Assembly: GCA_003223515.1 (NCBI GenBank)
Contig: QHVI01000068.1
Location: 1-32,230, forward strand
Source of the DNA: Candidatus Angelobacter sp. Gp1-AA117
GTDB lineage: Bacteria; Acidobacteriota; Terriglobia; Terriglobales; Acidobacteriaceae
Reading direction: 5' to 3'
Length of the DNA stretch: 32,230 bases
Below, piece after piece: positions 16,629 through 23,101 of this stretch. Under the pieces are notes generated by a model. It was not told where the DNA came from and searched no databases. It was given only the letters and a program-made list of their open reading frames with translations. Position 1 is the stretch's first letter, and every line of letters begins with the position of its first letter. Made by a program: the position numbers and the translations under genes.

Positions 16629-18521
16629 TTGATAAAGTTGAGGTTTACGTTCCTTCTGGCGGTTGGGCTGTTGAGCTGGGTAGTCAGCGCGCAAGGCCAG
16701 ACATTCCGATGCACTCAGTCCGGGCAGTCTCGTGTCTGCAGAATTGATCAACCCGATGTGAAGCACAGTGTAACGTCTTATCCTGCGGTCACTTTCAAGC
16801 CGGGCGACCGCGTGGTCGTGCAGGCCGCTGGCTGCGTCCAGACCGGTGGACACGGCAAAACCTGGAAACGGTATGTGAACCCCAGCGGGGCGAACTCCGA
16901 CCGTTTCTATCACGGGCTCATCTTTATTCCCGGCATCACCTTGGGGGAGAAGCTGGACCGCATCTCTACTCGCATCAATCAAACTCTGGTGATTCCAGCA
17001 GGAGTGGCTCCTCCAGGCAATGTGCTGAAGCTGGGGTATGAAGATGACGGGTTCGGCGACAATGGTTACTATGCACACGACGACGGCACAGAAAATCAAT
17101 GCAGGAACGTAGGACCGGCATGGGTGCAGCTCACCATAACGCCTTCTCCGGTACCACCACCCCAGCCCTCAGCCCCGATGGACCTGGTTGCCGATAATAA
17201 CCAGCAGGATCTCAATGGTCTGCTCTTCAACCCCAGGTGGAAGTTTGAAACCACCTCTCCAGCAGGCGCTCACCCTGATCCCAATGTGCTATGCGACGGA
17301 TTCCCATATCCGGCGCCGGGCAATCCGCCGGTGGGCATGGGACATCCGCCCTGCATCAGTCCTAATCAGGGAGTGAACATTGATGTAGGTGAAGGCAGCA
17401 ATGGCACGTTGTGCGAGAATTTCCACACCGTAGCGGGGAAGCTGCACGGTCACCTGAATTACCGGCCTGTGACCTATTCCGGGCATGTCTACTTTGTAAA
17501 GCACGACAACCCGGTACAGTTCAACGGCCTCAGCGTGCCGTCTTTTGGCGATGACGACTACAACATGTACCTTGACACTGCGAATCACAGCGGTATCAGC
17601 GCCGTCAATGACGATCTGCTCGGAGTGGGCAAGGTGATTGAGATCGAATATGACTCCGACGAGACCATCGACCATTTCCAGTCGTACTGGTGGAACCAGT
17701 GGCACAGCGCGGTGGATGCAAACGATGGCAATTCGGGTGGTGCCGCCAGCCACATGGTGGACGGCGGGGAGGCCATTGTGATCGGCCTGATGAACATCGA
17801 TGCTGAGCACGGTCCCAAGTCGGAGATCCATCCGGTCTACGCGCTGGCCATGCACGTTGAAAACCTGCCGGGCGACATTGCTCAGGATGAGAGATGGGCT
17901 ATCTTCGTCCGTAATACAGGCGATGAAGGTTTCTGCAGCCACTTGGAGCATCAGCTACCGCTGGCCGACATCTCGATCTTGATTCCACACCCCGGCGCCA
18001 CCGGCGCGCAGCTCATCCAGCCGGATTTCCGCGCCAACAACGGCAACGTAACCATGGATACACCGCATTACGAAAATGGAGGGCTGCTGCTGACCTTCCA
18101 CCTGGGGCCGCCTGAAAATGGTTCCATGGTGGATGGTTCCTTCACCGTGCGCTGGACCATGAGCACTGCACGGATTGCCCAAGCCGTAGCCCAACCGTTT
18201 GGAATCAAGCGTGTTCTGGCCCCCAACGTTAAGCCCGAAACTGAAAGCCATCTGCCCGCAACAGCACTGGCGCCCATGAACCCGCAACAACAGGCTTTGC
18301 TCAAGCAGAAGCTGGCCAAACCTGCACCGGTGAAGAACCAGTTTGTGGTGAAGCAGGTTACACAGACGGCTGTGGCGCGATCCGCGCGCAGCGGCCCCGT
18401 AACGGATGTGACCAAACCCAATCCCAGGAAAGCCGATCGTGACCGCAAGGCTATTCAGGCATTGTGTGAAGCGTACGCCAGCAACGTGCCTAAGGCGTTG
18501 CAAAATGTCTGCCCGAAGTGA
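16629..18521 (+). CDS. Secreted protein with LecA-like N-terminal domain, unknown C-terminal part
   Basis: 630 residues from TTG 16629, with GGAGG (16617-16621) seven bases upstream. A signal peptide (about 1-23, ending VVSAQG) precedes a domain (about 52-171) whose pattern recalls PA-IL/LecA: FKPGDRVVVQAAGCV early and YEDDGFGDNGYY late, the latter placing Asp and Asn where LecA binds calcium and galactose. A proline-rich linker (about 171-183) leads to about 340 residues I do not recognise, with repeated DxD/NxD clusters (FGDDDYNMYLDT, IEYDSDETIDHF, NIDAEHGPKSEIHPVYALAMHV) that look metal-binding. The last ~90 residues are basic and low in complexity. Sugar binding is inference from a short motif. 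Confidence 0.75.
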   Translation: MIKLRFTFLLAVGLLSWVVSAQGQTFRCTQSGQSRVCRIDQPDVKHSVTSYPAVTFKPGDRVVVQAAGCVQTGGHGKTWKRYVNPSGANSDRFYHGLIFIPGITLGEKLDRISTRINQTLVIPAGVAPPGNVLKLGYEDDGFGDNGYYAHDDGTENQCRNVGPAWVQLTITPSPVPPPQPSAPMDLVADNNQQDLNGLLFNPRWKFETTSPAGAHPDPNVLCDGFPYPAPGNPPVGMGHPPCISPNQGVNIDVGEGSNGTLCENFHTVAGKLHGHLNYRPVTYSGHVYFVKHDNPVQFNGLSVPSFGDDDYNMYLDTANHSGISAVNDDLLGVGKVIEIEYDSDETIDHFQSYWWNQWHSAVDANDGNSGGAASHMVDGGEAIVIGLMNIDAEHGPKSEIHPVYALAMHVENLPGDIAQDERWAIFVRNTGDEGFCSHLEHQLPLADISILIPHPGATGAQLIQPDFRANNGNVTMDTPHYENGGLLLTFHLGPPENGSMVDGSFTVRWTMSTARIAQAVAQPFGIKRVLAPNVKPETESHLPATALAPMNPQQQALLKQKLAKPAPVKNQFVVKQVTQTAVARSARSGPVTDVTKPNPRKADRDRKAIQALCEAYASNVPKALQNVCPK

Positions 18522-18549
18522 TGAGGGGGCGACAGGGTGTGGCATACAT

Positions 18550-18602
18550 TGCGGCACTCCGCTTCCGGGGTGTGCCGCATGTGTGCGCACCCCTGGATTT
18601 TT
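18550..18602 (+). terminator. Two overlapping alternative hairpins with T-run (possible attenuator)
   Basis: Hairpin A pairs TGCGGCAC (18550-18557) with GTGCCGCA (18572-18579). Hairpin B pairs GGGGTGTGC (18567-18575) with GCGCACCCC (18585-18593; one G-U) and is followed by TGGATTTTT, a terminator-like end. The two share bases 18572-18575 and cannot form together. At minimum this is a terminator after the lectin-like gene; it could also act as an attenuator before the kinase-like gene. Confidence 0.5.
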
Positions 18603-18644
18603 CCTTGATCTCCGGTCCGCATCTAATCCAATGGATAGGATGTC

Positions 18645-19280
18645 GTGATCCGAATTATCACCATTGAGCGGGAGTATGGCTGCGGCGGAGGACAGATTGC
18701 CGCAAAACTTGCCGCACGCCTGAACTGGCAGCTCTGGGACCAGATACTGACACAGGAAATTGCCAGGCTTGCGCATTGTGACGAAGCCACCATCCAGAGG
18801 CGTGAAGAGCGGCGCGATTCGCTGTATCAGCGCCTGCTCAAGTCGTTTTCACTGGGGAGCTATGAAGGCAACCTGGGTGTGTATCCGATCGAGAGCCTGG
18901 ATGCGGATGCTATCGTGAGAATCTCGCGACAGGTTGTCGAGAAAGCCGTGGCTGCCGGAAACTGTGTGATCCTCGGCAGAGGATCGCAGCACTTCCTCCA
19001 AGACCGGAGCGATACCCTGCGATTTTTTCTTTACGCGCCCAGGACAGATAAAGTCCGCCGCCTTATCTCTGAAGGCACTGCGCCGGATCGGGCGGAAGCC
19101 CTGGTGGATAGAGTCGACCGCGAACGGGCCGCTTTCATCAAAAACTACTTTCATGCAGCGTGGCCCAACCGTTCCGTCTATCACGCGATGATCAATACTG
19201 CCATCGGCGATGAGCAGGTGATTGAGGTGATCCTGAGTTTTTTAGATCAATCCAGGCCGGTAGGGCTTGCAGCCGACTGA
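18645..19280 (+). CDS. Cytidylate-kinase-like family protein
   Basis: 211 residues. Start GTG 18645 with AGGA five bases upstream. The N-terminus IITIEREYGCGGGQIAAKLA fits the cytidylate-kinase-2 family, in which the usual P-loop GKS is replaced by a glycine-rich GCGGGQ. Further matches: AARLNWQLWDQ, VILGRGSQHFLQD, LRFFLYAPRTDKVRRL, and DRERAAFIKNYF as LID-region arginines. It is unlikely to be the housekeeping Cmk because the catalytic loop differs; the true substrate of this family is unsettled. It lies 123 bases after the lectin-like gene, with possible attenuation between them. Confidence 0.85.
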   Translation: MIRIITIEREYGCGGGQIAAKLAARLNWQLWDQILTQEIARLAHCDEATIQRREERRDSLYQRLLKSFSLGSYEGNLGVYPIESLDADAIVRISRQVVEKAVAAGNCVILGRGSQHFLQDRSDTLRFFLYAPRTDKVRRLISEGTAPDRAEALVDRVDRERAAFIKNYFHAAWPNRSVYHAMINTAIGDEQVIEVILSFLDQSRPVGLAAD

Positions 19281-19357
19281 CCACAGAAGACATTCGCTGT
19301 TGATATGCTTCTTCATTTCCGGATGATGGAAATCTCCACATGGAAGCCTTCGTAATT

Positions 19358-19531
19358 CTACCGACGAGGCTCAGACGCGCTCCGGCCAATCATCAGATCA
19401 TCAAAGAATAGGCTTTCAATTAGCAATTGGCCGTTTTCCAAAACTCCTTTCCAGATTTCGACGATTCCGCTCGCGTCTGTTACAATTGATGAATACGAAA
19501 CAGTGGCAGAGTTTCGTGTAAAAGTGCTCAT
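19358..19531 (-). CDS. Small hypothetical protein opposite the tRNA leader
   Basis: 57 codons from ATG 19531. The protein (VSYSSIVTDASGIVEIWKGVLENGQLLIE..) has a plausible alternating beta-strand pattern and an acidic character, but I recognise no family. GGGGA stands six bases before the ATG. The frame stays open into the tRNA on the antisense strand, which argues that some of its openness is chance. The start codon sits inside a 9-bp inverted repeat. Could equally be a remnant. Confidence 0.3.
   Translation of the reverse strand: MSTFTRNSATVSYSSIVTDASGIVEIWKGVLENGQLLIESLFFDDLMIGRSASEPRR
19477..19485 (+). promoter_or_regulatory. Extended -10 candidate for tRNA-Asp
   Basis: TGTTACAAT contains TGn plus TACAAT (19480-19485), an extended -10 type. 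A poor -35 (TTCGAC, 19456-19461) is 18 bases upstream. Transcription would begin near 19492, giving a 5' leader of about 70 bases before the tRNA. Confidence 0.35.
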
Positions 19532-19555
19532 GCAGTCCCCGCTTTGCTGCATGAG
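19527..19555. other. Perfect 9-bp hairpin just before tRNA-Asp
   Basis: CTCATGCAG (19527-19535), 11-base loop, CTGCATGAG (19547-19555). It ends nine bases before the mature tRNA 5' end, so in a precursor transcript it would sit next to the RNase P site. No T-run follows. Confidence 0.5.
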
Positions 19556-19564
19556 GAATCTCGG

Positions 19565-19641
19565 GGGGACGTAGTTCAGTTGGTTAGAACGCTGCCCTGT
19601 CACGGCAGAGGTCGCGAGTTCGAGTCTCGTCGTCCCCGCCA
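19565..19641 (+). tRNA. tRNA-Asp (anticodon GTC), CCA encoded
   Basis: 77 bases. The acceptor arm is GGGGACG/CGTCCCC; the D arm GTTC/GAAC encloses AGTTGGTTA; the anticodon stem CTGCC/GGCAG carries loop CTGTCAC with anticodon GTC; the T arm GCGAG/CTCGT (one G-U pair) encloses TTCGAGT. Discriminator base G73 is the Asp identity base, and CCA is encoded. All stems fold, so it should be functional. Confidence 0.97.
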
Positions 19642-20079
19642 GCTTTTTCAACAACTTGGAGTTGACGATCCGCTGGCAGATATTGGTCGCCAGTGAATCG
19701 CCTGGTATGTGCCGGGATTGGAAAAGCTCGAACTGCGGCAGATTGAAGTCGCGCAAATTAAAGAGCGGTTCCTGAATCGATATAGCCCATCGAAATTTCT
19801 GATCTCCACACCACTTTTGGCCTCTGCTTTAGGCTATAAGCCTTGGAAGAACTGCTCTGAATTTTGTTTTCCGGCCCCTTGACTTTCATTCGCTATAGCA
19901 ATACTCCTCCCCCTGTCACATTTTGGCGTGAGCTTATTGGCGGGCTGCGAACGCTCTTTCGGGCGTATTCCGAATCCAGAAGAATGGCGGCAATGTCATG
20001 CAATCACAATCAACGTCTCATAAAATATGGGACGGTAAAACGTGGTAGGGAAATTTGAAAAGCGAAGGGAACCAGATAA
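19642..20079. other. Non-coding stretch after tRNA-Asp
   Basis: About 440 bases. No repeat of the tRNA 3' end was found within it, so there is no attachment-site duplication to support an integrated element. A frame at about 19692-19883 (IAWYVPGLEKLELRQIEV..) has no good start and resembles nothing I know; it might be a gene remnant. TAAAAT at 20021-20026 could be the -10 box of the following peptide gene. Confidence 0.45.
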
Positions 20080-20442
20080 ATGAGAATCAAAGAAAAATTG
20101 ATCTATATACTTGTCCCTGTTTTGTTGTTTGCGGGAGTGCAGATATTTGCGCTGGGCACGGCGGACAGCACCATGCCGGCGACCAGTACTGCTTCACCCA
20201 AAACTGAAGGCATCGAATTCCAAGCTACGGCGAAGCTCCACGCCGGCATGCCTCTAATTTCTGACCGGACCTCCATTCTTAAGAGTATTGGGATTAAAAA
20301 TTTCCGCTCAGGCGGATGTCCGATCGTAGATTGCGCCGCACCACCTCCTGGATGTTTCTACCAGGGGCCACCAGCTACGGACCAACGTGGCTGCCCCATT
20401 AACTGCGGAACGCTGGTGTGCGATCCTAACGGTGGTAATTAA
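20080..20442 (+). CDS. Small secreted six-cysteine protein
   Basis: 120 residues. A clear signal peptide (about 1-26, MRIKEKL then a hydrophobic run ending FALG) is followed by a Ser/Thr/Ala-rich linker and a compact C-terminal module with Cys at 80, 85, 92, 105, 109 and 114 (CPIVDCAAPPPGCFYQG, then GCPINCGTLVC). Six evenly placed cysteines suggest three disulfides after export. RBS GAAGGGA is about ten bases before ATG. An intrinsic terminator lies 90 bases after the stop, so it is probably its own transcript. Function unknown; the cysteine spacing is loosely like small protease-inhibitor modules. Confidence 0.75.
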   Translation: MRIKEKLIYILVPVLLFAGVQIFALGTADSTMPATSTASPKTEGIEFQATAKLHAGMPLISDRTSILKSIGIKNFRSGGCPIVDCAAPPPGCFYQGPPATDQRGCPINCGTLVCDPNGGN

Positions 20443-20531
20443 TTCATCCAGATCGCGTCGACCTTCGAAATAAGAACGAGTGACCCGGACGGGAAACGCT
20501 GAAGCCCGGGCGCTCCGGCGGAAACCAGTCA

Positions 20532-20581
20532 AAAAGCCGTTGTCATCTAAAGCAGTCAGGATCAGGAGGACAACGGCTTTT
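20532..20581. terminator. Bidirectional-type intrinsic terminator
   Basis: AAAAGCCGTTGTC (20532-20544) pairs perfectly with GACAACGGCTTTT (20569-20581) across a 24-base loop. The A-run on the left and T-run on the right suit termination in both directions. It closes the cysteine-rich protein transcript. Confidence 0.75.
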
Positions 20582-20650
20582 CTATGACAAGAATTCCAAT
20601 ATAAGTCCGGTCGCTGCCATCCAGGTTTCCTGGCGCGCCGGAGAGCCGGC

Positions 20651-21709
20651 ATGGATCGTATGACTCCGGATATCTCTCTCGCTCAAAAATTAGTACTCGA
20701 ACATAGCTGGAATCCCATTGCCTATCAAGTTCTCAATCCCGGGATACAGCTCTGGTTCAGTGAGAGGAAAGATGCGGTCATAGGTTTTGTGAGCCGTCAT
20801 AATATCCGCGTGGTGGCGGGCGCTCCCGTGTGCCGTCCAGGACGAATCCGCGCCACTGCCCGCGAATTTGAAGCTGATGCTGAACGCCATGGCGAGCGTG
20901 TCTGCTACGTCCACGTGGGGCCGCGTTTTGTCGGGATGATCAGTGGTTCCCAAAAACATTCCGTTGCTTCGATTGGCGCCCTGCCTTTCTGGCGTCCTGC
21001 GGGTTGGGGGGCGATCCTGAAATCGGATGCTTCGCTGCGCTACCAGATTTCACGCGCCCGCAACAAGGGCATAGAGGTGAACGAAATGCCTGCTGAACGT
21101 GCCGCCGAGTCCCAGGCGCTGCGTGACATTCGGCAGCAGTGGCTGAGCCGGAAGCATCTGCCACCCATGCATTTCCTCATTGAGCCTGACATCTTTCAGC
21201 ACCTCACCCACCGCCGCCTGTTTGTCGCAAGGCGCAACCAGCAGATCATTGCGTACCTGCTGTGTACCCCTATGCCCAACCGTGAGGGCTGGTTATTCGA
21301 ACAATGGGCCCGGGCTCACCGCGCACCGCTGGGCGCCAGCGAGCTGCTGGTGCATGCTGCAATGTCTACCTTCGCGAGCGAAGGTTACCGGGAAGTCACG
21401 ATGGGATTAGCGCCACTTTCGCACAAGGTGATTGCGCCCGGTGAGCCCGGGCCGCTCTGGCTGCTCATGCTGTTCCGGTTCCTCAGGGTTTCAGCAAGTC
21501 CTTTGTACAACTTCAAAGGACTTGAGCACTACAAATACAAATTTCATCCTCATTACTCTGAACCCGCTTATGTTGTGGTGAACAAGCCGCACTTTGAGCC
21601 GGTCAACGTAATTGCCATTGCTCACGCATTCGCCGGGAGTCCATTGCAACTCTTTGCATGGCAGACGCTGAAGAAGAATTTTCAGCGTCTGACTCGCCGC
21701 GCTGCATGA
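20651..21709 (+). CDS. Stand-alone MprF-type aminoacyltransferase domain (LPG synthase C / DUF2156)
   Basis: 352 residues, ATG 20651 with GGAGAG five bases upstream. The length and tail (SPLYNFKGLEHYKYKFHPHYSEPAYVVV) match the tandem-GNAT C-terminal domain of MprF, which uses aminoacyl-tRNA to modify phosphatidylglycerol. Other family features: FVSRHNIRVVAGAPVC, ISRARNKGIEV, GLAPLSHKV. The membrane flippase half of MprF is missing and no membrane helices are seen, so the enzyme is soluble or peripheral. Soluble members can act on lipids or small acceptors; the acceptor here is unknown. The preceding terminator suggests independent transcription. Confidence 0.85.
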   Translation: MDRMTPDISLAQKLVLEHSWNPIAYQVLNPGIQLWFSERKDAVIGFVSRHNIRVVAGAPVCRPGRIRATAREFEADAERHGERVCYVHVGPRFVGMISGSQKHSVASIGALPFWRPAGWGAILKSDASLRYQISRARNKGIEVNEMPAERAAESQALRDIRQQWLSRKHLPPMHFLIEPDIFQHLTHRRLFVARRNQQIIAYLLCTPMPNREGWLFEQWARAHRAPLGASELLVHAAMSTFASEGYREVTMGLAPLSHKVIAPGEPGPLWLLMLFRFLRVSASPLYNFKGLEHYKYKFHPHYSEPAYVVVNKPHFEPVNVIAIAHAFAGSPLQLFAWQTLKKNFQRLTRRAA

Positions 21710-22008
21710 TTGGGTCACGATTGGGCGTTAGTTAATTATGGATTTCAATATACCGCCCGCTCCCGGGCTCTTAGCCTCCTCCTTCTGTTCACCCACAGCT
21801 TGCAGGGACATTGAATCCAACTGGAGGACAGCCTCATTCATGGTTTTATAAGCTCGTTCCGCAGTTCACAAATTAAAAGAAAAAATCGCGGTAGCATTGG
21901 AAATCGCCTAAACTTCTTATGGCCTCTGGAAGCGACGAGCCATATTTATCCAGTTTTGGGTGCAACACAGCCCTCAAAACCGGCACAACCTTCGGAGCAC
22001 GGATCTTT

Positions 22009-22944
22009 ATGAAACTCGAAAGACGCAGCGGGCTTACACCAGAACAGTTTGTGACTGAGCACATCGTTGCCAACAAACCAGTCATCATTAGTGATGCCAT
22101 GTCCGGCTGGGAAATCTCTACCAAATGGACCCCTGAGTATCTTGAGCAGAAGCTGGGCGAAGAGGACGTCCAGATCTACGACAATTTATTCGATTTGCAG
22201 AATGTAGGTTCCCTGCACGATTATTTCGCTGAGAACTTCGGCAGGCCTGCGGACCATCCCAGCACTGAATATGTGCGTTGGTACACGAAATTCAAAGAGA
22301 TGGATTTTGCCTGGGCCGATGAAGCGTTTTCAATGATTCGGGAAAACTGGTGCCACCCTTATTTTCTTCCCTCCAGCGATTTTATTGTTCCGTTCCGTTC
22401 TGCCCCGGCCAGGATCAACGTGGTGGATGAGAGATTTCCTTATAAAGGCCTGTTCATCTCGGGAGCCGGGGCGCGAACACGCCTGCATCGAGATCCCTGG
22501 ATGAGCGATGCAGTGCTATGCCAGTTCTACGGGCGCAAGAGCCTTACCGTTTACTCGCCGGACCAAGCCTGTTATCTGCTCAACGGAGATGAATTCGTGG
22601 ATCCTCAGGATCCTGACCTGGAAAAGTTCCCTGAGTTTCACAAGGCCATTCCCGTTTACGAAGACGTGCTGGAGCCGGGCGAGGTGCTCTATTTTGCCGG
22701 AGGCTGGTTCCATGATGTTACGTCATTGACGGACAGCATTTCGGTAACCTGGAACTTCATGCATTCCGGACGCCTCAGCGCCTTTTACGAGTTTGTGAAG
22801 GCGCATCCGGAAGATAAGCAACTGGAGATTGTGCGGTTCTTTCTCCAACCCTGGCTGGGAGAACGCAAGGATACTGGCGCTATCCTGGAGTTACTTGAGC
22901 GGCAGATGGAGAGCAACACTGCGTTTTCCGCAGGCACGCGGTAG
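22009..22944 (+). CDS. JmjC/cupin-8 Fe(II)/2-oxoglutarate-dependent oxygenase
   Basis: 311 residues from ATG 22009, where the family-like sequence MKLERRSGLTPEQFV begins; ATG 21919 is in frame and would add 30 residues with no resemblance. N-terminal NKPVIISDAMSGW is typical of FIH-like cupin-8 proteins. The iron triad is HxD (His160, Asp162 in RTRLHRDPW) and His235 (GGWFHDVTSL), all present. GRKSLTVYSP and EPGEVLYFAGGWFH complete the barrel. Such enzymes hydroxylate protein side chains or peptide precursors. A permease and an NRPS occur further right, but intervening opposite-strand genes weaken a functional link. Confidence 0.88.
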   Translation: MKLERRSGLTPEQFVTEHIVANKPVIISDAMSGWEISTKWTPEYLEQKLGEEDVQIYDNLFDLQNVGSLHDYFAENFGRPADHPSTEYVRWYTKFKEMDFAWADEAFSMIRENWCHPYFLPSSDFIVPFRSAPARINVVDERFPYKGLFISGAGARTRLHRDPWMSDAVLCQFYGRKSLTVYSPDQACYLLNGDEFVDPQDPDLEKFPEFHKAIPVYEDVLEPGEVLYFAGGWFHDVTSLTDSISVTWNFMHSGRLSAFYEFVKAHPEDKQLEIVRFFLQPWLGERKDTGAILELLERQMESNTAFSAGTR

Positions 22945-23101
22945 TCGTATGGAACGTTCTTTACTTACAGTTATCCTTCAGTTGAGCTGATCGTCATCGC
23001 GGCGAGGGTGTTCCGCGCTATTCCAGAAGATTGGCCAGCCGGAAGTGTGCGGAGAGATGCTGCCGGAATCATTCTCGGTCTTATTTCCCAGGATCAGTGA
23101 C

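Noticed and set aside
19565-20079. Integrated element at tRNA-Asp
   Set aside because: No integrase gene and no repeat of the tRNA 3' end downstream.
21755-21768. GCCCG-CTCC-CGGGC hairpin after the aminoacyltransferase as terminator
   Set aside because: Only five base pairs and no T-run.
21738-21851. 37-codon frame (MDFNIPPAPGLL...) between the aminoacyltransferase and the oxygenase, considered as a modified-peptide precursor
   Set aside because: No ribosome-binding site, no leader/core pattern and only two cysteines; likely chance.
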